A stretch of 64,000 nt of DNA from Rhodohalobacter sp. SW132 (GCF_003390325.1 NZ_QUOK01000002.1:310001-374000); one strand, 5' to 3'; numbered from the stretch's first letter, positions 26,857-36,333 are shown. Numbers and translations are program-made. The notes: generated by a model not told the origin, from the sequence alone.

Positions 26857-27765
26857 CTATTCAACGATGTTTATTTCATATCGCACTGCAAATTTTGTCG
26901 TTTTTATCTTCTCATCTTTATAAACTGCATAATTTTTGACAAATGTGGCACCGAAATAGAGTATAAACGAAGAATAAAAAATAAAAAGTAACAAGAGCAC
27001 CAGTGATCCTGAAGCACCGTAGATAGTACTGATATTTCCGGAAACCAGCACCAGCCCCATGATATGCTGACCTATCAAAAATAAAATAGCGGTGAGAAGT
27101 GAGCCGGGCCAGACGTTCTTCCAGGTTAATTTCACATCAGGTAAGAATTTAAACATGGATGCAAACCATAAGGTGAAAATTACGAGTGATAAAGCGATAT
27201 AAAGTAGCTTTATCAGCCACTGATTTATTCCCGGAATCAGATTTAAAATATTGTCTCCTAAAAAGCCGATAAGCAAATCGAGGAACAACGTAGTAAGGAA
27301 TAAAAGGCCGGTAACCAATATAATCAACAGTGATATTCCCCTGTTTTTTACGATGAATCTATAGGTTACATCTTCTTTGGGCTGCACCTTCCATATTTGA
27401 TTGAACGAACTTTGAACCACAATAAAGAGGGTTGTAGCCACAAACATTAAAAAGATGATGATTCCAACAGTAAGCCAAATTCCCTGCTGCATTTGCTGAA
27501 TATTTTCAAGGACGGTGGATAAATGTTCGGTTGTTTCTTCACCCACCATGCCCTGCAAGGCATTTAAAAATTCTCCGGTTAATAATTGTTCGCTGAAGAT
27601 GATACCGAATAGAGTCAGAAGAAGAATGATTATCGGAATAATAGAAAAGGTTGCAAAAAAAGCTGTAGATGAACTAAGCCTGAGAGGGTCATTTTCATTG
27701 AATTCCTTATAACTATCTTTTAAGAGAGACCAGAATTGTAATACGTTTTCCTTTTTTAGAATCAT
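26857..27765 (-). CDS. YihY/BrkB-family inner-membrane protein
   Basis: 302 residues with six hydrophobic helices. 'DPLRLSSSTAFFATFSIIPI' at the N-terminus and 'YGASGSLVLLLLFIFYSSFI' near the C-terminus are the family signature. These proteins were once described as ribonuclease BN, which is no longer accepted. Their transport or envelope role is still unsettled. The gene is monocistronic. Confidence 0.88.
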   Translation of the reverse strand: MILKKENVLQFWSLLKDSYKEFNENDPLRLSSSTAFFATFSIIPIIILLLTLFGIIFSEQLLTGEFLNALQGMVGEETTEHLSTVLENIQQMQQGIWLTVGIIIFLMFVATTLFIVVQSSFNQIWKVQPKEDVTYRFIVKNRGISLLIILVTGLLFLTTLFLDLLIGFLGDNILNLIPGINQWLIKLLYIALSLVIFTLWFASMFKFLPDVKLTWKNVWPGSLLTAILFLIGQHIMGLVLVSGNISTIYGASGSLVLLLLFIFYSSFILYFGATFVKNYAVYKDEKIKTTKFAVRYEINIVE

Positions 27766-28414
27766 CCTCTTCAGCTGTGAATCTGTTTCTTTACCGGATA
27801 TATGTTCGTTTGTAAAGAAAATACCATTATAAAGTGATTATATAACATCAGGATTTTTTGATTAATCAATCTATCTGCTGTTTTAAAAACTGCCTGGTAT
27901 TTTGTCAAGAAATGTTATAACTGCATCCAAATCTGTCCATGTCCAGGCAAGTAATCAGATCATATAAATCACTTATTTCCCTATTATTAAAACAGATGTA
28001 TACACATTGAAAAAATACCCCGGCTCTGTTGTTATGGGGAAGACGCTGATATGGATCACGAAGGTGTTTTCATCTTAGTTTCCTCCATTATCGTCTGGGC
28101 CATAAAATCCAATACCTGCTTCTCATCAAGTGGATAAAGCCTGAATTTGAAAATCTCATAAATTAGAAAGCTGTTTTTTGCGATAAGGATGTAGATCCCT
28201 GTGCCGACAATTGATCAGAACTGCAATACTGGGGTCGTATACGGGTAAGTTTTCTCTAAAAATGTTCAGGATAACGATTATGGGAAAACAAAAAATAATA
28301 GATATGTATAACAGTATCAGTTTTTATTACAAAGTTTAGCTGTTCGATATCCCATATTTTAAAAACAGCCCTGTCAATGATTTATATGATAATGATTTAG
28401 TAAGTAGGCTCTTT
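27766..28414. other. Intergenic region with a possible coding remnant
   Basis: No intact gene is seen in 649 bases. On the minus strand 28056-28214 is an open frame of about 52 codons with no ATG. It reads as a membrane-helix-like stretch ('YILIAKNSFLIYEIF') and a charged tail ('LYPLDEKQVLDFMAQTIMEE'). It may be the remains of a small membrane protein upstream of the YihY gene. The rest shows nothing. Confidence 0.3.
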
Positions 28415-29317
28415 ATGGATAAGCATGAAAACGATTGGTCTAAAGAATCTGACCAGAAAAGACAGGCGCATAATATTGCCCGGCTTGTTGACGATCATTA
28501 TGAGCTTGAAAAAAGATATCTGCAGGTTTTATCAGAAGTAGAAAAACTGAAAAACCGAATGAAAAATCTTAAGTGTGATCTCCGAAGTCCGCTCTGGGGT
28601 ATTACAGGGTTGCTTGATCTGCTTATTACTGAAGATAAGGATCGGCTTGAAGTGCAATCCAGTGATCTGAGTATAATTAAAGAATCTGTTCAATCTATTT
28701 TAGATCTTTTGAATGGTAGTATGTATGCTGAAGAAACTGAGAAAAGCCTGGAAGAAATTACGGCTACCGACAGACTACTTACTTCTGCTATGATGGAGAT
28801 AAATCGTTTATATCTTCCGATGGCACAGGCTAAAGGCATTTCACTATCGCTAAGAACTCAAATTGATACAGAGGTACAACTCCTACCCAAATTTTTTATA
28901 CATCTGATAAAGATCACAGGGCATTTAGTCGGAAACGCCATTAAATTTACCCCATCGAAGGGATTAGTTGACGTGGTTTTTACATTGAATGACTATGAAG
29001 ATGAAAGCATTTTGAATATGACCGTTACTGATTCCGGTATAACTATGTCACATAACCAGATATCAGTATTTAACCAGGGTAAGCCGGTTCCAAGATCGGC
29101 GGAGACTAATGGGAAGGAGGGGTTTGGTAACGGCCTTCAGCACGTTAAAAAAATGGTTTCAGACACCCATGGTCATATTATTGTGATGAGCGAAAAAGAT
29201 AAAGGAACACTGTTTTCATTATCATTTCCGCTTCCCGGTAATCATTCGCCCCGAATAGATACATCTCATTTTATTGTTAATGACGGTACAATCTCATATA
29301 ACGGTCATCATAGATAA
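28415..29317 (+). CDS. Histidine-kinase-like protein lacking the phospho-acceptor His
   Basis: 300 residues without transmembrane segments. A short coiled coil (residues 20-50) leads into an H-box-like segment 'LKCDLRSPLWGITGLLDLL', where the usual 'HDLRSPL' His is Cys 54 (codon TGT). The HATPase domain follows with N box 'LVGNAIKFTP', a G1 box 'DSGITMS' that has Thr for the second Gly, and a good G2 box 'GFGNGLQHVKKM'. The protein can probably still bind nucleotide or dimerise but cannot autophosphorylate in the standard way. It may be a pseudokinase or a decaying gene. Two further kinase-related genes follow. Confidence 0.75.
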   Translation: MDKHENDWSKESDQKRQAHNIARLVDDHYELEKRYLQVLSEVEKLKNRMKNLKCDLRSPLWGITGLLDLLITEDKDRLEVQSSDLSIIKESVQSILDLLNGSMYAEETEKSLEEITATDRLLTSAMMEINRLYLPMAQAKGISLSLRTQIDTEVQLLPKFFIHLIKITGHLVGNAIKFTPSKGLVDVVFTLNDYEDESILNMTVTDSGITMSHNQISVFNQGKPVPRSAETNGKEGFGNGLQHVKKMVSDTHGHIIVMSEKDKGTLFSLSFPLPGNHSPRIDTSHFIVNDGTISYNGHHR

Positions 29318-30036
29318 TGTGCGTAAATAATCATATTGAAATGATCGGTTTTTGTTTTTTTATTTCAAGTCCCATATCGGCTGTATGTTTTTAACTCCAA
29401 CACTTTTTTCTGTGTGATTGACCTGAGGTGCTACATGTCCTGATCACCGGGAATCATTTCAACGTCCATGGAATCCACTTCCATCGAAGCTGTTATACCT
29501 CCGGATCAGAAGCGGTCAGTCCCCGGAGGATTTGATTTCTTATCTCTGCTCGTTGTTTGATAGATGAATCGTAGATTATGGTAATAATCTGCTCAATATC
29601 CATAGAGATTAATTATACAAATAATTTCCTTTGTGCAATTCCAATGGAGTGAGGTACCACTCGCTTATGAACTGGATAGAAAGGAATTTCATACGGCTGA
29701 AGCAAGCTATTTGTCCGGGCAATCGAGTCAAAAAGTAACGAAGAGATATACTCATCTGCCGGCATAGAGTTTTAAGGAGAGAGATGGATAGATTAACTTC
29801 ACAATAAATTCTGATAGAGTTTCAGCCGTGATATGACCGGTTGGAATGATGGTTGATCAACAACAGTCTGTAAAAGTCATTTGCCAGCAGAGATAGTCTA
29901 TTCAACAAAAACGAATGAAGGAACATTAGGAGGGGAATTACATATATGTTGGATACATGAATTAATTCAAGTCTGAGACAATAACCCTACCAGTAGAGTT
30001 TACGGTACATTATTAGCAGCATTCAGTACCTCATAG
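29318..30036. other. Gene-poor interval between kinase-like genes
   Basis: No supported gene in about 720 bases. A 36-codon minus-strand frame at 29493-29603 ('MDIEQIITIIYDSSIKQRAE...') begins with ATG but has no family match. Together with the truncated kinase that follows, the interval probably consists of degraded sequence. Confidence 0.35.
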
Positions 30037-30462
30037 AAAGAGCTATCAACCAAACTTTACTTATTTTTTTATGGAGAAATAAACGCTGATATTCCCTCTT
30101 CTGAATTAAGTTTGAACGGACTGAAAGACAGGATGATGTCAATCCTGAAACCAGCCACCGATATCTGCGAAGCGACTAAATGCCAGATTTACAGTTTGTT
30201 GGAAGTTTTCCTTATCCACCATGAAGAAACAGTGACGCTGAAAATCCGGGATGATGGAAAAGGATTACCTGATAATTTTGAAGAGTCAGATAATAAAAGT
30301 TCTCTCGGGATGGAACTGATTCAAACTCTCACAAAACAACTTAATGGCACATACTCATATAGGTCACTGGAAAGTGGTGTGGAATTCGAACTTGTTTTCA
30401 ACAAATCAGACAGAAAAGGTGTTGGGTTTAATTTTAAAGTAAGTCCGGATGTGCAGTCTTGA
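30037..30462 (+). pseudogene. Internally deleted sensor-kinase paralogue
   Basis: The frame has no good start (only TTG at 30112) and joins two distant parts of the kinase encoded at 30530. The first 35 or so residues ('NGLKDRMMSILKPATDICEA') match that kinase's N-terminus ('NGLRDRIMPILETTSKICEA'). The sequence then jumps straight to the end of the HATPase domain ('HHEETVTLKIRDDGKGLPDN' against 'QHEETVTLKIRDDGKGLPED'). About 500 residues including GAF, PAS, the phospho-acceptor His and the N box are missing. DNA identity is very high in the shared end (for example catgaagaaacagtgacgct), so the duplication is recent or has been homogenised. Confidence 0.82.
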
Positions 30463-30529
30463 AACTCAATACATGTTTCGTACCCATGCAGCATCTAAAA
30501 AAAGAGACAACTAAAATGTTATACACATT

Positions 30530-32440
30530 ATGATTGAAGAAAATGAAATTATAACTGATGCGACACTTGATGAAACGGGTATGAATGGACTGAGGGACCG
30601 GATCATGCCGATCCTGGAAACGACGTCAAAAATATGTGAAGCGACGGCATCCCTGGTTTACAAGCATGAGGATTCAGAAATCAGTATTGTGACAACTTAT
30701 GAAGGGAGTGATGAACCTGTCGTTTCTGCTATTAATAAGATATCGGGTATGTTGGATCCAGGCGATGGTCTGTCGATCATACAAAATATTCGGGACCATG
30801 AGCAAGCAAGCTCCCTGTTGTCTGATGTGGAAATCGAGAAGGTTCAATTCTATGCCGGGGCATCACTTAAAAGTGAGACCGGGAATAACATTGGAGTGTT
30901 GTGTATTCACGATTCAAAACCACGTGAGCTCTCGGAGGATCAGAAACAGCTGCTTCGGGTAATGATCGACGGAGCCAAGGCCCAGCTTTTGCTCTATAAA
31001 CAACCAGAATTGTCGAAAGATAGCGGCAAAAAGCTGAAAACCTATACTGCCCTTCTCAAAAATTCAGCAGATCTTACATTCCTCCTGGAGCCTGAACAGG
31101 GGAAAATTACTCACGTAAGCGAAGGGGTAGAAAAGGAGTTGGGGTACTCACTTGATATGCTGCTGGGGAAACCGTTTACCGATATTTTATTAAAGGAAGA
31201 GCTTGACGGGGATACTATAGATCAATGGTTTTTAATAGCAAAACAACACAAGGGGCGTTATACAGCAGCGGTTCGGTTTATGGACCATCAAAAACGGAAA
31301 AGAAGCTATATGTGTGAGTTTTCCGCTGACGAGAACCATTGGTACGTGACAGCCAGGGACATCAGCGATAGAAAAGAGGCAGAACTGGGGGTTTATGAGC
31401 TTAAAGATAAACTTCAGAAAATTGTATCTGTGGCCACGGACCTAATCTATCAACTGGATTGGGAGTCGGGAGACTTTTACTGGGGAGATGAGTTAACCGA
31501 TATACTCGGTTATCCGCATACAGAAAAATTTGTGAATTACGACTGGTGGCTCGATAAGATTCATCCCGATGATCTTAAACGGGTAACTCATAATATGGAA
31601 AACACGGTGCAAGGGGATAAACAGAAGTCGAAGCTTGTATACCAAATCCGAACGTTTGATGGATCCTATAAATATGTTATGAATCGCATCTACGTGAATC
31701 GCAATAAAGATGGTATGACGGAAAATATCATCGGAGCCATTGTGGACGTTAGCGATTTGGTGGAATTAGAAGAGCACTCAAAAAGAAATGAGAAATCGCT
31801 GGAAGAGAAAGAAACGTTACTGGCTGAGATTCATCACCGGGTAAAAAATAACCTTGCTGTGGTGTCTGGTATGCTGCAGCTGCAGGCATATAATGAAACA
31901 GATGAACGGGTACAGCAAAAACTAATAGCCAGTACCGAACGCATTGGGACAATGGCTAAGATCCATGAACTGCTTTATAAGTCTTCGGGCTTTGAAAAAC
32001 TGAGAATTGATGAAAATATCGAACAGCTCATCTCCAGTTTAGTGAGTACTCACGACGAATCTCTTGATTTGAATGTCTCCTTCGATATGGAGCCTGTTGA
32101 ATTGAATATCGATTATGCGCTGCCATGTTCACTCATTGTAAACGAAGTTATTACAAATGTGCTTAAATATGCATATGATGACGGCGATTCCGGCTCCCTG
32201 GAAGTTTGTCTTTACCAACATGAAGAAACAGTGACGCTGAAAATTCGGGATGATGGAAAGGGCTTACCGGAGGATTTCAACGTCGAAGGGAAGGGCAGCT
32301 CTCTTGGGTTGGTGCTGATTGAAACACTCACAAAGCAGCTTAAAGGTACATATTCCTACACATCCCTGGATCGTGGAGTGGAATTTAAACTTGTCTTCGA
32401 TAAATCGGATAACAAAGTTGAAGAATCAAATTCAGAGTAA
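30530..32440 (+). CDS. Cytoplasmic sensor histidine kinase (GAF-PAS-PAS-HisKA_2-HATPase)
   Basis: 636 residues without membrane helices. A GAF-like domain spans about residues 30-155 and two PAS domains about 165-280 and 285-405 ('ITHVSEGVEKELGYSLDMLL' and 'GYPHTEKFVNYDWWLDKIHP'). A HisKA_2 domain has the acceptor His in 'LLAEIHHRVKNNLAVVSGML'. The HATPase domain follows with 'SLIVNEVITNVLKYAYDD' (N box), 'RDDGKGLPED' (G1) and 'SSLGLVLIETL' (G2). It senses small molecules or light/redox in the cytoplasm and should phosphorylate a response regulator encoded elsewhere. The C-terminal region shares near-identical DNA with the truncated copy just upstream. Confidence 0.92.
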   Translation: MIEENEIITDATLDETGMNGLRDRIMPILETTSKICEATASLVYKHEDSEISIVTTYEGSDEPVVSAINKISGMLDPGDGLSIIQNIRDHEQASSLLSDVEIEKVQFYAGASLKSETGNNIGVLCIHDSKPRELSEDQKQLLRVMIDGAKAQLLLYKQPELSKDSGKKLKTYTALLKNSADLTFLLEPEQGKITHVSEGVEKELGYSLDMLLGKPFTDILLKEELDGDTIDQWFLIAKQHKGRYTAAVRFMDHQKRKRSYMCEFSADENHWYVTARDISDRKEAELGVYELKDKLQKIVSVATDLIYQLDWESGDFYWGDELTDILGYPHTEKFVNYDWWLDKIHPDDLKRVTHNMENTVQGDKQKSKLVYQIRTFDGSYKYVMNRIYVNRNKDGMTENIIGAIVDVSDLVELEEHSKRNEKSLEEKETLLAEIHHRVKNNLAVVSGMLQLQAYNETDERVQQKLIASTERIGTMAKIHELLYKSSGFEKLRIDENIEQLISSLVSTHDESLDLNVSFDMEPVELNIDYALPCSLIVNEVITNVLKYAYDDGDSGSLEVCLYQHEETVTLKIRDDGKGLPEDFNVEGKGSSLGLVLIETLTKQLKGTYSYTSLDRGVEFKLVFDKSDNKVEESNSE

Positions 32441-33037
32441 GAACCGATAATTAGAGTTAAAAAATTGTTCAGATTCATCAATACAGGTCGATATTACTAA
32501 GCACTCTTAAGAAACTCCCGATTGCTCTGCCAAACTGGACGTGAATTACAAGTAATCCTCCAGTTTGATAGTCCCATCGGTCAGTGGTTCGTATACTTTT
32601 TCACATCTTTCGTATTTAATAAAGGTTTTATCAGAATAAGGGTTATTTAAGCGGGACACTGAAATTTTGGTAAGCCTGAGCCTGTACCCTCATAGAGAGT
32701 ATATATTCCGTTTGGATGCCTCTTTAAAATACAGGTATGGTCCGTGTTTCCTGTTTACCGGATTATAGATTGAATATTATCTTCGATTTACTGGCCATAC
32801 CTTTTCCGGACAGAAACCGTCCGGTTTGGAATGATTTGGACCCGTTGGTTGCACAATGTGTATACGCTGAAATTGGCTAACACCAAAAGCGGCACCATAG
32901 ACGGCCAAAGGTTTCACGAAAAAGACCCTGTCACTCCGCCGATGTCTACTTTGGCAGAGAGGAGGAAGTCTTGAAGAAAGAAAATCAGTACCTAACTGCT
33001 ATTTTGAGATCACCCCGATAAACAAATAATTTTCACT
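32441..33037. other. Intergenic region with tRNA and coding relics
   Basis: No intact gene. Positions 32516-32531 (cccgattgctctgcca) match the D-arm/anticodon segment of the tRNA-Asn locus at 36.4 kb. A minus-strand C-terminal fragment follows at 32546-32689. At 32870-32975 a short plus-strand frame reads 'SGTIDGQRFHEKDPVTPPMS' after a stop codon, another likely coding relic. The last 60 bases lead into the lyase gene. Confidence 0.4.
32546..32689 (-). pseudogene. C-terminal fragment resembling the end of the GIY-YIG gene
   Basis: An open frame of 47 codons without start ends in 'PLTDGTIKLEDYL', which aligns with the end of the GIY-YIG protein at 36 kb ('LLIEGIINLEDYM'). DNA of the last 45 bases is also similar (aattacaagtaatcctccag against atttacatataatcttccag). 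The upstream part ('NNPYSDKTFIKYERCEKVYE') is not clearly GIY-YIG. It sits beside a tRNA-Asn-like fragment. Confidence 0.4.
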
Positions 33038-35830
33038 ATGAGTAAATATCTATCCCGTCGCGATTTCGTCAAAAACACCGTTCTGGCGGCAGCAAGTTTA
33101 CCGTTAATACAATCAAGCTTTGCAGAAGGCCAACAGGACACGCCTTCCAAGCCTAAATTCATGCCCACCAAACCCAATACTCTGACATGGCTGGACGGGA
33201 GCACGCCGGCCCTGCAAAACGGGACGGCCTTTGGAGTACCCTGGCCAAAGGGTAAACATGCCAAAGAAACAGAGTTTCAAATGATTGATTCGCAAAAAAA
33301 GAATATTCCGGTTCAGACATGGGTCACCGCCACGTGGCCGGATGGATCCATCAAATGGACGGGGCACGCAGTTTCGGGTGCTGAAGCCGCGAGTGATTAT
33401 TATCAAATTCGTCCTGGAAAACCGGCTTCTCCTCAAACAAAAGTTCAGGTTAGGCAAGCAAATGGGGACGTGCATGTGGATACCGGGAAAATGAAATGCT
33501 TGATTTCCGGTAAAGGCGAAAATCTCATAGCCTCGATCGAACGGGATGGCAGTAAGGTACTTGAAAATGGTCGGTTAAAAGGTTCTAAACAGGATTCACC
33601 GGAAGCGGGGAGCCCCCGGACTCCTTTCACTTCAGATATATCAGATATCGAGGTGGAACAGGACGGACCGATCCGGGCGGTGATCAAAATCGAAGGCACC
33701 CACATGGAAACAGATGGACGAAGATGGCTTCCATTTTCAGTACGTCTCTACTTCCATTCGAACAGTGACGCGATACGGATGGTTCACACCTTTGTGTTCG
33801 ATGGCGATGAGAATCAGGAATTCATCTCCAGCCTCGGGGTAAATTTCGAGGTACCAATGCATGATGAACTTTATAATCGACACGTTCGCTTGTCCGGTCA
33901 GGGAAATGGAATTTGGGCTGAAGCCATACAGGGACTCACCGGCTTGCGTCGCGACCCGGGTGAGGAGGTTCGTAAAGCACAAATCGAAGGTAAGGCAGTT
34001 CCATCACCAAGTACCTGGGATAGGCGTGTCAGTTCCCGTATTCACTGGATTCCCCGGTGGAGCGACTACAAACTTTCGCAGCTCTCGGCAAATGGTTTCA
34101 AGGTTGAAAAGCGAACGAAGAAAGGACACTCATGGATTCCTGCCGGTCAGGGTCCCCGTTCCAGCGGTACCGGTTATATTGGAGGAGCCTCAGGGGGAGT
34201 TGCCTTTGGTATGCGGGATTTCTGGAAACTTCACCCAACTCAAATTGATATTCGAAATGCCGCAACCGATAAAGCAGAAGTAACTATGTGGATGTGGTCA
34301 CCCGATGCACAGCCCATGGATATCCGGTTTTATCATGATGGAATGGGCCAGGAAGTCGAGGGACCTCTTTCAGATGTTGAGCCGGTGGACGGTGTTGAGC
34401 CCAGTGTTCCTGATTCTCCTTATGCTAAACAGCTGGATGCGCTCAATATCACATACGAAGATTATGAACCCGGTTTCGGAACGCCTTATGGCGTGGCCCG
34501 GTCTACAGATCTATTTTTTGTGGCTTGTGGAGAAACTCCTTCCAAGAGTTTTCTTGGAAATTTTGCGGAATCAGTTGAGCAGCCGCCGCAATTAACCGTA
34601 CAGCCAAAGGATTTCCATAACGCGGGGGTATTCAGCAATATGTGGGGGCTCCCTGATCGTTCCACGAAAAAACTAAGTGATCTCGAAGAACGACTGGATT
34701 GGTCCATCCAATATTACAACGATCAGGTGGATCAGCATCATTGGTATGGCTTCTGGGATTATGGAGATTTTATGCATACCTATGACACCGATCGTCACAT
34801 GTGGCGATACGATGTAGGTGGCTATGCCTGGGATAATTCCGAGTTGTCCACAGATATGTGGCTATGGTATACCTTTTTGCGATCGGGTGACGTCAAGGCC
34901 TATCGCCTGGCTGAAGCCATGAATCGGCATAATCGCGACGTAGACATCTACCATCTGGGGCGATTTGCCAGACTGGGCACCCGTCACAATGTGCAGCATT
35001 GGGGATGCAGTGCAAAACAACTGCGTATTAGTACGAACATGAATCGCCGCTTCCACTATTTCCTGACAACCGATGAACGGACAGGAGATGTCCTTCATGA
35101 GATGCTTGAAGCAGACCGGCAACTGGCTAATATTAATCCGGTCCGAAAACTGCCGGGTCAACCGTTCAATGTTGAGGATAGCCGAATGAGTGTCGGCACC
35201 GATTTTGGATCCGCTGCCGCGAACTGGCTAACCGAATGGGAGCGAACCGGTGATCCGAAAGTCAGGGGATGGATTGAACAGGCCATGCGGTCGATCGGGG
35301 AATCCAAGTGGGGATTCTTCACTGGAAGCTTTGCCTATGATGTAGATACTAAAAAAATGACGGAGCCTGAGAACCCGCAACCAAGTGCTTCGCATTTGAA
35401 CACCATGTTCGGTTTACCCGAGCTTTGCGCAGAATTGATTGAACTGATTGACGTTCCGGAATTCAAGGAAGCATGGCTGAACTATTGCCGCCTCTACAAC
35501 GCTCCACAGGAAGTACAACAAGCCGAACTTGGAAATCAATACCGCGATCCTGGTTTTGTGCAATCTCATTCCAGAATCACAGCGTATGCTGCGGCCATGA
35601 CGAATGATGAACAACTGGCGAAACGAGCAGTTCCGGAGTTGCTTGGCGATGAATGGGGCGTTCATGCTAATGCACCCAGAATGGAAAAGACCCTTTCTAC
35701 CACCCGTATTGAGGGACCAGAAGTTCTCAACCCGGTTGATGAAGCTCCCTGGGTTAGCACCAATGATTCCGCCCAGTTTGGACTGGCTGCGATCCAGGTC
35801 TCCGCACTCGTCGGAGAGTACGTTAAATAA
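33038..35830 (+). CDS. Tat-exported exo-rhamnogalacturonan lyase-like protein (PL26/PcRGLX type)
   Basis: 930 residues. A Tat signal with twin arginines ('YLSRRDFVKNTVLAAASLPL') leads the protein. The N-terminal beta domain begins 'LTWLDGSTPALQNGTAFGVP' and includes 'FGVPWPKGKH' and 'TATWPDGSIKWTGHA', typical of the exo-rhamnogalacturonan lyase group. Two further domains follow, with an all-helical (alpha/alpha) part near 'WGYGFWDYGDFMHTYD'-like sequence (here 'WYGFWDYGDFMHTYD') and 'GGYAWDNSELSTDMWLWYTF'. It probably removes terminal units from pectin backbones or related rhamnose-uronate glycans. It stands alone with a terminator after it. The exact substrate is uncertain. Confidence 0.68.
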   Translation: MSKYLSRRDFVKNTVLAAASLPLIQSSFAEGQQDTPSKPKFMPTKPNTLTWLDGSTPALQNGTAFGVPWPKGKHAKETEFQMIDSQKKNIPVQTWVTATWPDGSIKWTGHAVSGAEAASDYYQIRPGKPASPQTKVQVRQANGDVHVDTGKMKCLISGKGENLIASIERDGSKVLENGRLKGSKQDSPEAGSPRTPFTSDISDIEVEQDGPIRAVIKIEGTHMETDGRRWLPFSVRLYFHSNSDAIRMVHTFVFDGDENQEFISSLGVNFEVPMHDELYNRHVRLSGQGNGIWAEAIQGLTGLRRDPGEEVRKAQIEGKAVPSPSTWDRRVSSRIHWIPRWSDYKLSQLSANGFKVEKRTKKGHSWIPAGQGPRSSGTGYIGGASGGVAFGMRDFWKLHPTQIDIRNAATDKAEVTMWMWSPDAQPMDIRFYHDGMGQEVEGPLSDVEPVDGVEPSVPDSPYAKQLDALNITYEDYEPGFGTPYGVARSTDLFFVACGETPSKSFLGNFAESVEQPPQLTVQPKDFHNAGVFSNMWGLPDRSTKKLSDLEERLDWSIQYYNDQVDQHHWYGFWDYGDFMHTYDTDRHMWRYDVGGYAWDNSELSTDMWLWYTFLRSGDVKAYRLAEAMNRHNRDVDIYHLGRFARLGTRHNVQHWGCSAKQLRISTNMNRRFHYFLTTDERTGDVLHEMLEADRQLANINPVRKLPGQPFNVEDSRMSVGTDFGSAAANWLTEWERTGDPKVRGWIEQAMRSIGESKWGFFTGSFAYDVDTKKMTEPENPQPSASHLNTMFGLPELCAELIELIDVPEFKEAWLNYCRLYNAPQEVQQAELGNQYRDPGFVQSHSRITAYAAAMTNDEQLAKRAVPELLGDEWGVHANAPRMEKTLSTTRIEGPEVLNPVDEAPWVSTNDSAQFGLAAIQVSALVGEYVK

Positions 35831-35878
35831 CGACATTACGCATAAGAGGCGTGAAAATAGCAAACCGTGTTCATAAAC

Positions 35879-35919
35879 AAAAAAAGGACAAACCATTTGA
35901 GCAGGATTTGTCCTTTTTT
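35879..35919. terminator. Bidirectional terminator hairpin, copy 1
   Basis: Stem aaaaaaaggacaaa / tttgtccttttttt, with A and T tracts at the two ends so that it can stop transcription both ways. It follows the lyase gene and is a second copy of the hairpin found beside tRNA-Asn (36288-36327), with the same outer stem and the same 'ctaaa' flank. Confidence 0.85.
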
Positions 35920-35933
35920 CTAAAAGACGGCTA

Positions 35934-36000
35934 ACCGGGTATCCCGAAGTATTTTTGGAATCTATTTCAGTATAAAACCATATTGCTCCACAGAAACTCA
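35934..36000 (-). pseudogene. Possible degenerate tRNA-Asn remnant
   Basis: Between hairpin copy 1 and the GIY-YIG stop, ccgggta (35935) and attgctcca (35982) match the acceptor and D-arm parts of tRNA-Asn in the same order and near the right spacing. Everything between is diverged. Its placement relative to the hairpin mirrors the intact tRNA-terminator pair. The match is weak. Confidence 0.3.
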
Positions 36001-36007
36001 CTAAAAT

Positions 36008-36277
36008 TTACATATAATCTTCCAGATTGATAATTCCCTCAATCAGCAAGCGCGTCATCTTTTTGCTTTTCCACCCCTTGACCAGCCGTTCAGCAGCTTC
36101 AGCTTCTTTCCGGGTAGCGAATTTATGACGATATACGATATTCCAGGGTCGATAGCGTTGGGTAAATCCCTTATTCTCGCCGTTATGATGGGGGAGGCGT
36201 CGGTCTGGATCATCAGAGGATCCGTAATAGTATTTCTCTTGTATTTCTGAACGGAGGATGTATAAATAGCATGCCAT
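36008..36277 (-). CDS. Small GIY-YIG nuclease-family protein
   Basis: 89 residues from ATG 36277; the open frame extends four codons further to a TTG at 36289, but the ATG gives the family's usual start. The motif 'CYLYILRS' plus 'YYYGSSDDPDRRLPHHN' is the GIY-YIG core, with the catalytic Arg in 'DRRL' and Glu in 'AEAAERLVKGW'. This is the free-standing UvrC-like group common in Bacteroidota. The start lies only 11 bp beyond the tRNA-Asn terminator hairpin, leaving no room for a separate promoter. It is bracketed by two copies of that hairpin, which suggests it entered as a module at the tRNA. Confidence 0.88.
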   Translation of the reverse strand: MACYLYILRSEIQEKYYYGSSDDPDRRLPHHNGENKGFTQRYRPWNIVYRHKFATRKEAEAAERLVKGWKSKKMTRLLIEGIINLEDYM

Positions 36278-36287
36278 AGCCTTAAAC

Positions 36288-36327
36288 AAAAAAAGGACAA
36301 TTCATGATAAGTTGAATTGTCCTTTTT
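36288..36327 (-). terminator. Terminator hairpin of tRNA-Asn, copy 2
   Basis: Long stem aaaaaaaggacaattca / tgaattgtccttttt with an 8-nt loop, 6 bp after the tRNA 3' end, with the U-run in the minus-strand transcript. It is bidirectional in form. Confidence 0.88.
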
Positions 36328-36333
36328 CTAAAG

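Noticed and set aside
28056-28214. A small membrane protein gene on the minus strand
   Set aside because: The frame is coherent but has no start codon, and upstream DNA is closed by a stop, so it was kept only as a possible remnant.
32511-32532. A tRNA gene
   Set aside because: Only a short anticodon/D-arm piece is present. No acceptor or T arm can be found around it.
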